64,000 bases of DNA. Origin: Acanthopagrus latus. Lineage: Eukaryota > Chordata > Actinopteri > Spariformes > Sparidae. This document shows, piece by piece, positions 51,571 through 63,300 of the stretch (position 1 is the stretch's first letter; each line of letters opens with the position of its first letter). The translations under genes were made by a program, and so were the position numbers. The stretch lies in NCBI RefSeq assembly GCF_904848185.1, contig NC_051056.1, forward strand, positions 409,094 to 473,093. Reading direction: 5' to 3'. Under the pieces are notes generated by a model. It did not search any database and was not told the DNA's origin. It saw only the letters and a program-made list of their open reading frames with translations.

Positions 51571-53043
51571 CTCTTTAGAAGGGGAATGAGAGGTGGCAAG
51601 TCCGTCATCGATAATCCAGGGCCAGCAGGACGATGAGGGAACTGGTGTCCCGATGGTCCGTGATAAGTAATAACACCAGTTAATATCTAGACATGAGGTA
51701 ACACTGTCACTGACATTTGTGAACTGCAGTGATAGATAATAGTAGCAGAGATGTTAAATGAACCAGTTTAATGTAGTTACAGCATTTTACAGTAAACGTT
51801 TTGTGTGTGTCTGTTGTGGAGTAAATACCTTAACTGGGCGAGGAGAGTGACAGACAGCTTTAATGGTCTGGGATGGTCCAGCCCGTGAAGGGGTCTTCAT
51901 CCTGGCCACCTGAGAACAAATAATAACAATAAATGAAGACTTTAACGACATTATGAACTTTATTCAATAGGTATAATCTTTACCTTCGCAACCGGTGAAC
52001 AGCAGGGGGTCGCTGGATCACCCAAACTACAGGACAACCTGACTGGAGGGGGATCCAACCAGCTGCTGACACATGAGAACAAATATGTTAAACTTCACGC
52101 GTCTCAGTGAACACACTGTGTGTTCTGAGTGAGAGTGTGTCTTGTGTCAGAGAGTAACATACGTTGGTCACTGAAGTTTGGGTGCGGGGGGGGTGTTCCA
52201 TCCGTGGTCCTGGAACGAGGAACCAGGCTGGAGGGGCCGTCGTCCTCCAGTCTCCGTGACAGCCTGGCTGGAGGGGATCCAACCTGCTGTTGACAGATGA
52301 GAACAAATATATTAAAATTCAGACAGAGTGGACAATGTAGTTATGTCTCCATGAAGACGCTGTTTCAAATGTAAACATTGACTATGTGCGTCGGTTGTGT
52401 AACTTACGTTGTTGACAGGAGACTGGTAGCAGGGGGGCGTCTCTCCATGGTCCTATGACGCCTGGCTGCCGCTGGGGAGGCCACCTGCACCGTCAAATAA
52501 AATATAGAACCAGTAAATGTAGGGAACAAGGAGAAACTTTATAATACAGCTGAGAAGCGATGTCACACAATTTACCTTCTTGCGCGCTGGAAGAGATGGG
52601 ACGTCCACCACGTCAGACAGCTGAGAAGGAGACACTTCCTCCATAGCACAAAGGGTCGTGCTACTGAACCACCGTGGGTTCAGGGGAAGGAAGGACTCCT
52701 TCTCCTATGGAAGACAAAACACCACAAAGACAAATGAATATTTGTCAGGTCAAATACACAAACTTTAAATACTAACCAGTTAACTTGTTGTGAAAAAAAA
52801 AGAGAGAAAGAAAAAGAAAAATAAGTCACCTGCTCCTGAGCCACGCTGGCCGGACCAGGAACCTGCGGCTGGGAAAGCACATCACATATTTGATTAAATA
52901 GGTGCTTTTTAGTTATGACTGTGAACCCGTGAACCAAAATGTACACAATCACATGTAAAAAAAGACACAAAATATAATAAATTAAAAAAAAAACAAAAAA
53001 AAACAAACCTACTAACCTTGCTGCTCTGACCAACAACCTTCCA
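51571..53043 (-). pseudogene. Proline-rich linker exons of the Helitron unit
   Basis: Minus-strand exons with AG/GT borders, 5' to 3': 53043-53017 (WKVVGQSSK), 52868-52830 (PQVPGPASVAQEQ), 52704-52576 (EKESFLPLNPRWFSSTTLCA, then MEEVSPSQLSDVVDVPSLPA), 52484-52408 (VASPAAARRHRTMERRPPAT), 52286-52163 (RLDPLQPGCHGDWRTTAPPA), 52065-51984, 51909-51829 (VARMKTPSRAGPSQTIKAVC) and 51686-51571. The first five join in phase. The 52065-51984 exon resembles 52286-52163 (both start near GTTGGATCCCC) and looks like an exon duplication; in the joined phase it meets a stop. The last exon does not match the phase of 50971. So the coding chain is broken here or alternatively spliced. No catalytic motif is seen. 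Confidence 0.6.
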
Positions 53044-53074
53044 CTGGAAGGGGTCAGGAGACAGGCGCACGTAC

Positions 53075-54997
53075 CTCTCCCTTCACAACCAGCTTAGGAG
53101 AAACCTTCCTAAGCGGCTGTGAAGGAGTAGGAGACACCGGGGGAGGTGGTGGTGGTGTCTCGAGGAACTGCTCCGTGGAGGCCCACAGCAGCTGGGTGAG
53201 GATCCCCATCCCCTCATGGCCGCTCAGGTGAACCTTCAGACATGACAATACAAATCCATTTACAGACAGTTTAACTTCAAAGGTAGCTCGTGTCGACTGT
53301 TTCATATCGACACACAAGAAATTATAGCAAATTAGACCTTTTCTATCACACAGATACTCTACTTATGCCGTCTCTGCTCCACAGATCCAAGCGCGTACGG
53401 GGGAAGTACTCCTCTGCAGAGAAGTACCTCAAACCTAAAAACATGAAAAAAAGAAAAAAAAAGTCATTACAATATTCACACATGTATGACTATGTTCATC
53501 ACAGACATTTTTAAGTACATTTCTTTTACTTGTTTTAATTGACAAGATTTTTTTTGTTACTTACCCATGCGAGCTGTCACACGATGGTACGCGTGGCGTA
53601 GGGCCCTCTGGTGCTCCTCATTCTCGTTCAGGCGGAGGGGGGGGAAGTCCACCACAAAGACCTGTAGGACACAAAATTTTAGAAAACACCAACCGACAGT
53701 TTCATTCAAAATCACACCATATTTAGTACACATTTTTTTGAAAGCTCATACAATTAATCTTATTAAAGTAGTCAATGTACTACTAGTGTTGTTTAACTAC
53801 TAACAATACAGGACAAGCAAGACATGAAATAAAAGGCTACCTCCGACCAGCGGCTCCTCACAGCAGTGAGGAATCGGGCGTAGTCAACGGCTGCCTCGTC
53901 GACGGTCCTGCTCGCTGTCAGGTTGTTGCTAGGAGCAAGAACACAAACAGCATCAGGGTCTTGAGGAACCTTGGCATGTAGGACCTCAGTGCGCAGCTGA
54001 GCAGCATGGGCCCCAGGGGTTGACATGATACCAAAAGAAAAACTTCCCTTCTGGCATCTCGGTGAAACGGTCCACGAAGGCCCGGAGATGGGAGTCCCCG
54101 ACAATCAGAACAAACTGCAACAACAAAGAAAATTTCATTAGCATGAAAATCATTAATCCCTCTCAAGATCAATTACTTCCTTCATAAACTGGACAATAAT
54201 AGCACCTGCTTGTCAGGAGACTTAGAACTTCGAAGTTGGCCACGTCTCCACCGGATGGCGGTAACCGGTACCGCGGCCTGTTTGGTAAAGTACAAAACAG
54301 ATAAAAGGTTAAACTGATGAAGGAAAGGCTACTAGGAAATATCAACAATCACTTGTTTATACCAGTAAAAAAGTACAGGAAAACCTGTTTAAAAAGTTCA
54401 GTATTGATGATGAATTAATTTATTGATCATTTAGGGATAAAACAAGTAAATACTTATGTGCACGAACTTGCACATCATCCAGGCTCCAGAAAGGCTTGGC
54501 TGGGGGTGAAGATCCAACTGTCTGATGACAGATTAAAGACAAAAAAAATAAATAAATAATTAACGATAATCATAACAACAAGCATAAGATAAAGACATAC
54601 AAGTTAAAACAAAATATAATAAAACATGTCTCATTGTGTGTGTGTGAGGTAGGAACATACGTCGCCGACTGGAGCTTGGGAGGAGGGGGGGGTGCGTCTC
54701 CCTGGTCCTCTTGGTCCTTGACCCTCTGGAAGGCTCCTCTCCAGCCGGGGGGGACACCGTCTGATGAAACATTAACATCAAAAGACATGGCAGACATTCA
54801 GAACTCAGCAGCTGAGGAGAAAGCAATAGATGTAACATTTCTACAGCCATTTTCATGCAGACAGGTGTCACTGCGACACAGAGGCTTATCTACTGTGCAA
54901 GTACCTCCGGGGGGGTGGGGAAAGACCTCAGCTCCTCCAGGTTGAGCTTCCTCCAGCGCTGCTTCAACACCACAGACCGCCTCGGCTTCTTGGCATC
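53075..54997 (-). pseudogene. SGNH-hydrolase-like domain exons of the Helitron unit
   Basis: Exons, 5' to 3': 54997-54905 (DAKKPRRSVVLKQRWRKLNL), 54760-54661, 54521-54458, 54277-54206 (AAVPVTAIRWRRGQLRSSKS), 54114-53841, 53661-53565, 53434-about 53370, 53233-53075. The 54114 exon opens FVLIVGDSHLRAFVDRF with the GDSH nucleophile block and later has APSNNLTASRTVDEA. The 53661 exon gives VFVVDFPPLRLNENEEH, and the 53434 exon LRYFSAEEYFPRTRLDLWSR. The last gives VHLSGHEGMGILTQLLWAST, completing the D..H catalytic motif across the junction. This is the order of an SGNH/GDSL-type hydrolase. One extra T in the T-run of the 54114 exon (near GKF) shifts the frame. The exon ending near 53370 lacks a GT donor (GCATAAG). 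Substrate and role in the element are unknown. Confidence 0.72.
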
Positions 54998-56019
54998 CTG
55001 CTGATAGAAGTTAAAAACAAGAGAAAACAACAAGAGAAATGCTTGTCAAACTGACCTAAACCTAAGCCACCTAATGTAAACTAAACTAAACTAATCTAAG
55101 ACAACCTAATATAATCTTATACGTAGAATGAAATTTGAGAAAACGATGAAGATGTGGTGATTGTGTGTGTGTAGGTGATGTGGTGATACTGCTCTGTGAA
55201 GGTTGAGGGCAATGGATGAAGGATGATGGTCACACTCAGCTGTCAGCGGTCACTCTCAGCACAGGAACCCTTTAATCTTATCAAAGACAATAGGCAATAA
55301 AAACATAAATGTCTCTCAAATGTTACGAGTCAGTGTTAGCAACAAGTTAATATCATAACAGACACAAGTTAAACATCTGTACTTGTCATAATTTGTGTGT
55401 TTTTGGGCACAGTATTTTTTAAAATAATTCTATATTATAATTTATAATTACTATAAATTATAATTAAAATACTATGTCAATTCTATACTACACAGTATCA
55501 AATCATTTATTCCTAAGAACAAAGAATTACTATGACATGATAAATATAACACAAGATAACAATAACTTCATCAAATGTACAGGATTTTATCAACATCTGA
55601 ATGCACATTTATTACCAAAAGCAAAAATAGTCATGTATGAAAATGCTTCCTTTTCTATTTAATCAAGGTAGATTGTAAACGTGTATGGTACATCTAAAGT
55701 ATGATATTTATCTAACTACATAGAAAGGCATTTCATCACATCTTATCACAAACAGGAGAAATGTGTTTTTCAGTAGACAGAAGGGAGTATTAAATACTAG
55801 TCACAATCTACACAATTAGATACGAAATACAGCTTTTAGCTTGTGTTAATATTCTTGTATGAAAACAAAAAAAACAAAAAATCCCAAGATAAAGAGTGTA
55901 ATATCTCCTACTACAAATCTGACCCGTGTTAAGGATCTAAACATGACAGTACATTTCGCACCCGGACAGAAAAATGGCTACCGTTTGCGCTGCGAGAGAA
56001 CAAAGGCCAATGTTCTCGC
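54998..56019. other. Non-coding, probably intronic to the Helitron unit
   Basis: AT-rich sequence without a convincing exon. Small open frames have no recognisable features. It lies between the first coding-type exon at 54997 and the upstream promoter. Confidence 0.5.
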
Positions 56020-56285
56020 CATAGACATATAAAGAGTAGACGCCGCAACGGCTGCCGGGCAGGGAGAAATGTGGCGGCCATCTTGGGGCGGTCATTCTAC
56101 TCCGAGTTGAATGAATGTAGGCTACTAAGAAGAACGAAGAAAGAGGCATTCCACTTCCTTCCCGTCCCCATTTGTTATCCAGGTTTTGTTTGTCTGATAT
56201 GAGTTATATTGATACTCTATATATGATTTATATATATTTTCATATTCTCTGATATATAAACGTATCTATAATGTGTGTGTTTATG

Positions 56286-56342
<57 letters not shown>

Positions 56343-56807
56343 AGATATATAGATATAGATATAGATATAGATATATAGATATAGATATAGATATAGATAT
56401 AGATAGATAGATAGATAGATAGATATATAGATAGATAGATAGATAGAGAGCCTATATGATTTCTGTTGTGTTTATAGTGTTTGCAAAATACCTATCATAC
56501 ATAACATATATCATACATCAGAATATTCTATTACTGTTAATCCATTTATAATGAATAAAATACGCCGGCCCATGTGTCCTGTGTCATACCTATAATGTAT
56601 GACGTTTACAGCAAAAAAAAACAAACAAAAAAAAAAAAACGCGTGAAAATCAGTTTCTATATCAGAATTACGATTGATTAAATGCGCTGACACCTAATCG
56701 CGCCTGCTGAACAGATTACACTGAGTGGAACGGGTGACCGCCCCAATTCTCATCAGCGCCAACAGGCAGCAGCGTTCGACGAGGCGTCTACTCTTTATAT
56801 GTCTATG
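56020..56807. mobile_element. Non-autonomous TIR DNA element (copy 2, inverted)
   Basis: Same family as 23169-24652, in opposite orientation and shortened to 788 bp. Ends are CATAGACATATAAAGAGTAG and its reverse complement. It is flanked by GTTCTCGC (56012-56019) and GTTCTTGC (56808-56815), an 8-bp target duplication with one C/T change at a CpG. Eight bases is the hAT hallmark. It contains a GATA/TA microsatellite at about 56290-56450 and no transposase. Confidence 0.82.
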
Positions 56808-56956
56808 GTTCTTGCTGTTAGCATCTAGCTAATGGCTACCGTTCTCGCAGTTAGCATCTAGCTAATGGCTACCGTTTGCGCCGCGAGAGAACAAAGACAA
56901 GGTTCGCGCAGTTAGCATCTAGCGCAGCCTAACGTTTTAGCTTTTAGCTCAGTGAT

Positions 56957-57076
<120 letters not shown>

Positions 57077-57228
57077 CAGGTCGACCTTATATAGAAACAC
57101 ATCGACCATAAACAATTAATCTTCCCAAAATCACGACAGTAATGTTTAGATTCAATTACCTCACTTTTGTGCGGATGTTAGTACAGTTAGCTTTTCGCTC
57201 CGGTTAATGTTTCTTTATAGAAAAAGCA

Positions 57229-57662
57229 AAGTCACCGCTGTTGGCTTAGATCGCCTAATGTTTTACATACCAGAGCCGAGTAGCGCCGTTAAATCGTCTT
57301 AATATTGTTGTATTGAAACAGACTGACGTAGCCCCGTTACTGTTACCAAGACACACATATCATGTACTGTACCGGGTAGCAGAGCTAACAGCTAACGTTA
57401 GCTATCTGTGCACTTGACACTCCGCTGTTGGCCCAGAGCTACTGGGCTCCGGGTAGCGGAGCTAACAGCTAACGTTAGCTATCTGTGCACTTGACACTCC
57501 ACTGTTGGCCCGGAGCTACTGGCCTCCGAGTAGCGGGGCTAACAGCTAATGGAGCTCCTTCAGTCTGTTTCAATACAACAATATTAAGACGAGCGAACGG
57601 TGCTACTCGGCTCTGGTATATAAAACATTAGGCCAAGCTCGAAGCCAACAGCAGTGACTTTG
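57229..57662. repeat. ~100-bp inverted repeat with a tandem 76-bp duplication in the loop
   Basis: 57229-57332 and 57561-57662 are reverse complements with few mismatches (landmarks TGTTGGCTT, CTAATGTTTTA, GAGCCGAGTAGC, AATATTGTTGTATTG). The ~228-bp loop contains GAGCTAACAGCTAACGTTAG twice, about 76 bp apart. It lies about 200 bp inside the predicted transcription start. Confidence 0.88.
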
Positions 57663-57835
57663 AGCCAAGTACCCCTGGATTAATACTGCTGAAACAGACC
57701 GATCATTAACAATTACATTCATTTTTTCCGAAATCATGAGTTATCGTGATCATGAGAGAGATAGTAATGTCTAGCTTCAATAAAATCCATTTTTATTAAC
57801 GATTTCAGCTAATATCAGACAGAACAGGTACTTAC

Positions 57836-57972
57836 CTACGATGAGGTCAAAGGGTATCGCGCAGAGCCGGATCAGTGTTTTTATATCAAGGCCAAAAATA
57901 ATGCACATACAACTGTCCAATCAGAGTTCTCCTGTGTTGTCGGTCATCTGTATCCGAGGTGATTTGTCCAAT
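57836..57972 (-). promoter_or_regulatory. TATA/CCAAT promoter and noncoding first exon of the Helitron unit
   Basis: Read on the minus strand: ATTGG boxes (rc of CCAAT at 57968-57972 and 57917-57921), then GATATAAAAAC (rc of 57877-57887) as a TATA box, then GATCCGGCTCTGCGCGATAC in the expected start region, and a splice donor CGTAG/GTAAGTAC with the exon ending at 57836. Spacing of TATA to a start about 25-30 nt downstream would give a first exon of only about 20 nt. No ATG lies in it. It reads toward the SGNH/peptidase/Rep exons and nothing else suitable lies between. Transcription is inferred, not shown. Confidence 0.55.
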
Positions 57973-58362
57973 GAGATGGCTGATGATCTGTGCACTTGAC
58001 ACAGACTCCGGACGACCATACTTTGCTACATCCATTATTTATATTTATTTTTATGAATGTATTATAATATAATACAGTAACAAAACATCAATGTTAATTA
58101 GAATACTTGATTAATAATGATATGAATTGATTGATGTTGAATTATTATATATTATTGAATAACATAAAACAATATATGTTTTATTTATTTTATTTGCATA
58201 TTATAATGAAATACATTAATGAAAATGTTACTATGAATTAGTAATATTGATAATATTAATACCTTAAAAGTGCTTTTCAACACAAATGTACAGACAGCAT
58301 TCCATTTAATTTTTTCAGCTGATGGATTATGAAGGCTTGAATGAGTGACAGGATAATTGTTA
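57973..58362. other. AT-rich non-coding DNA
   Basis: Very AT-rich sequence without features I can name. If the promoter call is right, the 5' end of the Helitron lies somewhere here. Confidence 0.5.
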
Positions 58363-60302
58363 AATATAGTTTAAATGTTGGGATATATACTGTGTGTGTG
58401 TGTGTGTGTGTGTGTCTGTCTGTCTGTCTGTCTGTGTGTTTGTGTATTAAACTGACTCATTAATGAATCTGTCACTCTTTCTTCTTATTAGTGGTGCTGT
58501 GCTCCACACAGTCGTCTATAAAACCCTATTGCTTTGCTTTAGAGGGGTCCCATTTCCTCGTCCCATTCATTCCTTAAGGGAAACTTTTCACTGACGCCAC
58601 GAAAAATTGATATTCTACAGAGTTGCATGATAGCATAATGAGTCAAGTCGAGCCGCATGTTAAATGAATGAAAAATTAATCATTAAATATGGTTTAAATG
58701 TTGGGAAATATACTGTTTGTGTCCATTTGTGTGTGTGTGTGTGTGTGTATTAAACTGACTCATTGATTAATCTGTCACTCTCTCTTCTTATTAGTGGTGC
58801 TGTGCTCTGCACAGTCCTCTATGGACCCCTATGGCTTTGCTATGGAGTGGTCCCATTTCCTCGTCCCATTCATTCCTTATGGGAAACTTTTCACAGTTTT
58901 TCGCGATGTCAGTCATGAAAAATTAATGTTGAATGATAGCATACCGAATCCGGTCGAGCCGCAAGTTAAATGAATGAAAAATTAATAATTAAATATGGTT
59001 TAAATGTTGGAAAATATACTGTGTCTGTCTTTGTGTGCGTGTATGCATGTGTCTGTCACTCTATCTATTGGCCCAGCTGATCTCAGTTGCCACGGTGATC
59101 GTTGCCGATGGACACCCTATAGCTCTGCTATAGAGGTGTCCATAGTGGGCTGGCGAGCACACGCTTTGCCCCGTGACGAAAAAATCATGAAAGCTAGAGC
59201 AAAAGTTGGATCCCACGTTGATAATTTGGACTTGTATCTACGTTTTAAAATTCGAATGGTGTGTCTGGGTCAACGTATGCCAGAGCAGGAGATGTTTGAA
59301 AAATGTTGAAGATTTGCAACTTTTTTTACCTTGTCCCATTCATTCCTTACGGGAAATGTTTGGCAGTTTTTCGCGTCTTACGACACGAAAAAATTATTAT
59401 TCTGAAAAACTGAACGAAAGCATACCGAGTCACATCGAACCGCACGTTTTGATGTATTGTTTGTTTGTGTGTGCTCAACGGTGCAGGACGAGTTAGCGAC
59501 AGAAAAACTGGCTCTCAATGTACAGTGGATTGTAAAATAAACAGAGAGAGAGAGAGACAGACTGTCTGTGCTGGCCCAGCTGATCTCGTCATCAAATACA
59601 TCAATACAACGGTGTGGGACGAGTTAGCGACAGAAAAAATGTCTCTCAATGTACAGTGGATTGTAAAATAAACACTAGACAATTCCCCGCCGGGGAATCG
59701 CGAGAGTGGGCTGTGCGCTTTGCCCCGTGACGAAAAAGCAAACATGGTATCAGCAAAATGTCTTCACCATCAAGCGGGAAAGGCCTTAAAGAACACAGTC
59801 ACCAGGTTTTGTGGTCTCTGTTTGAGAAATGTGGTAACAGGAGCAAGTTAGAGAAGGGTGCAGTTTCACAAATCCTCTTCCCGATTTACAATGGAGTTAA
59901 TTGGAAAAATTGAATCATAGCATACCGAGTCAGATTATGCCGCACGTCTTGATGTATTGTTTGTTTGTGTGCACTCAACAGTGTGGGACGTGTTAGCGAC
60001 AGAAAAAAGGGCTCTCATTGTAGAGTGGATTGTAAAATAAACACTAGACAATTCCCCGCTGGGGAATCGCGAGAGTGGGCTGTGCGCTTTGCCCCGTGAT
60101 GAAAAAGCAAACATGGTATCAGTAAAATTTCTTCACCATCAAGCGGGAAAGGCCTTAAAGAACACAGTCACCAAGTTTTGTGGTCCCACTTTGAGAAATG
60201 TGCTCATAGGAGCAAGTTGGAGAAGGGTGCAGTTTCACAAATCCTCTTCCCGATTTACAATGGAGTTAATGGGATAGGTGAGACCTACTCTTTTTGGTTA
60301 GA
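58363..60302. repeat. Tandem 300-370 bp units
   Basis: Units starting near TTAAATATRGTTTAAATGTTG at 58363, 58682 and 58989 (spacing about 319 and 307 bp) each contain a GT/CTGT run, AGTGGTGCTGTGCTC and CCCATTCATTCCTTA-type words. From about 59.47 kb a second type appears, with ACGAGTTAGCGACAGAAAAA and then CTAGACAATTCCCCGC at 59675 and 60044 (369-bp spacing). The two share the GCTTTGCCCCGTGACG segment. Related sequence lies at 30603-30790. Family unknown. Confidence 0.85.
59675..59698 (-). other. Second copy of the hairpin/CTAG block
   Basis: Identical CTAGACA plus palindrome ATTCCCCGCCGGGGAAT (59682-59698). A third copy at 60044 has one base change in the palindrome centre (GCT for GCC). 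Flanking sequence outside CTAG differs from that at 30603. Confidence 0.6.
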
Positions 60303-63300
60303 TTCAAGATTCAAGATTCAAGAAAACTTTATTTATCCCGAGGGAAATTGTTGTGCAACAGTAGTAAAACAAAGTGAGAAAGGAATACCAAAGTAATAAA
60401 TAGTAGTAAAGTAATAAATAAACAAAATAAACAGTTACTAAGTACACAGAATGTAAACCAACAGTGAGCAGCATAAAACTGAAATAAAAAGTACACAATA
60501 AGATTGAATAAAGTGACAAGTGGTATAAGGAGATAAAAATAGTAAATTTAGCAGCAGCATGAAATAGCAGCAATTTACTAAGTCCAATGCACACTCAATA
60601 AGTGATGGAAGTGATAGGGAATGATATTGATTTGATTTGGCTCAGGTGACAGTGTCTCCACTGTCCCTCCTGCGACCAGATGAGGATGCATTACAGTCTG
60701 ATGGCCTGAGGGAGAAAAGACTTCCTCAGGCGTTCCGTGTTACATCGGGGTGGGATGAGTCTGCTGCTGAAGGTGCTGCTGTGTGAGTTTAGCACCTGGT
60801 GGAGAGGGTGAATGTTGTTGTCCAGGATACTATGCATTTTGCACAGCATCCTCCTCTCAGACACCACCACCAAAGAGTCCAGTTGGACCCCCAGGACGGA
60901 GCCAGCCTTCCTGATGATCCTACTGATCTTGTTGGCTTCTGCTGCCCTCAGCCTGCTGCCCCAGCACACAACCCCAAAAAAGATGGCACTGGCTACCACC
61001 GACTGGTAGAACATCCTCAGCATGATGTTGCAGACATTGAAGGACCTGAGTCTCCTCAGGAAATAGAGTCGGCTCTGGCCCTTCTTGTACACAGCCTCTG
61101 TGTTCTTGGCCCAGTCCAGTTTGTTATCCAGGTGGACTCCAAGGTATTTGTAATCCTGGACCACCTCAACAGTCACACCGTTGATGGAGACAGGTGTGTG
61201 TGCGGCTTTCCTCCTGCGGAAGTCCACCACCAGCTCCTTTGTCTTAGTGGTGTTAAGATGCAGATGGTTATTCTCACACCAGTCGACAAAGGAGTCCACA
61301 ACGCCCCTGTACTCCTCCTCCTTCTCCTCACTGATACAGCCAACAATTGCAGAGTCGTCCAAGAACTTCTGCAGGTGGCAGGTCTCAGAGCGGAACTGAA
61401 AGTCCGAGGTGTACAGGGTGAACAGAAATGGTGAGAGAACAGTTCCTTGTGGTGCCCCGGTGCTGCTGACCACAGTGTCAGACACACCGTCCTGCAGTCT
61501 GACATACTGTGGTCGACCTGTCAAATAGTCCGTGATCCAAGAAACCAGGTGAGGGTCCACCCGCATCGCTGTCAGTTTGCTCCCGAGCAGGGCAGGCCGG
61601 ATGGTGTTGAACGCACTGGAGAAGTCAAAAAACATGATTCTCACAGTGCTTCCCGATCTGTCCAGATGGGTGCTGGTGCGGTGGAGCAGGAAGATGATGG
61701 CGTCCTCCACTCCTAGTTTCTGCTGGTAGGCGAATTGAAGAGGGTCCAGTGACGAGCTGACCAGGGGCCGAAGAAGTGAGAGGATCAGCCTCTCCAGAGA
61801 CTTCATCAGGTGGGACGTCAGTGCCACCGGTCTGGAGTCGTTGGGGGTTCTGGGATGCGTCTTCTTCGGTACCGGAACCAGGCAGGATGTCTTCCACAGC
61901 ACAGGGACCCTCTGCAGACTCAGGCTCAGGTTGAAGATGTGCTGCAGGACTCCACTCAGCTGGGATGCACATGCTTTGAGGACCCTCGGGCTGACACCAT
62001 CGGGACCTGCTGCCTTGCCTGGGCGGAGTCTGCACAGCTCCTTCCTCACCTGCTCTGCTGTGAACGTTAGTGTGCCATGTGTGTTGGTGGGGGTGGGGGG
62101 AGATGATGGTGGGGTAGAGAGGACAGGTAGGGTGAAGTCCGGAAAGAGCTGTGTGGGAGGGGGGACAGCAGGGCCAGAGGTTTGGAGGAGGGTGGATGTG
62201 GAGAAGCTGGGGGAGGGGTAGTTCGGAGCCCTCTCGTCAAATCTATTGAAGAACAGATTCAGCTCGTTGGCACGTTCAATACCCCCCCCTGTTGTCTGGC
62301 TTCCAGGTGGTTTGTAGCCAGTGATGCTCCTCATGCCGTTCCACACTTCCTGCAAGTTGTTCTGCTGGAGTTTGTGTTCCAGCTTCCTCCTGTAGCTGTC
62401 TTTACCCTGTTGGATCCTCTCCTTAAGCTCCCCCTGGACCCGCCTCATCTGCTCCCTGTCACCATCTCTGAAGGCCCTCTTCTTCTCATTCAGCAGGACC
62501 TTAATGACCCACGGCTTGTTGTTGGGGAAACAGCGTAAGGTCACTGTAGGAATAACAGTGTCCACACAGAAGTTGATGTACCCTGTTATGCAATCCGTGA
62601 GATCATCAAGGTCCTCCCCATGCGAATCACAGAGCAACTCCCAGTCAGTTAGTCCAAAGCAGCCCTGCAAATCCTCAATGGTCTCCTGTGACCATCTCCT
62701 AACAGTCCTGGTGGTCACAGGCAGCCGCTGAACTTGAGGCTTATGCAGGGGTTGCAGATGGATGAGGTTGTGATCTGTCCTTCCAAGTGGAGGAAGGGCA
62801 GTGGAGCTGTATGCCCCCTTAACATTGGCGTACAGCAGGTCCAGTGTCCTGTTTTCCCTGGTGGGACAATCCACAAACTGCTTGAAGGTGGGCAGTGTTG
62901 CAGCCAGAGTGACATGGTTGAAGTCCCCAGATATCGTGAAGAATGCGTCTGGGTGACGTGTCTGTAGTCCTGCGATGACGGTGTGTGTGACGTCACACGC
63001 GAGCGCAGCGTTTGCCGTCGGAGGGATGTAAACAACCAGGAAGATCAAGTGTGAGAACTCTCGCGGCAGATAATATGGCCGCAGACTCACGGCCAGCAGT
63101 TCAATGTCCGGGCTGCACACACGCTCCTTAACGGTAACATGCCCAGGATGACACCACTTGTTGTTAATAAGAATAGCAAGTCCCCCACCTTTCTTCTTGC
63201 CACTCTCACGGTGTCTCCTGTCCGCCCGAACAGTCTGAAAGCCGTCCACCGTGACGTTAGAGTCCGGGATGTCCTCATGGAGCCACGTCTCCGTGAAACA

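Noticed and set aside
53054..53317. Single-exon 87-residue protein on the minus strand
   Set aside because: Its core is an SGNH-domain exon (53233-53075); the N-terminal extension is intron sequence upstream of the acceptor.
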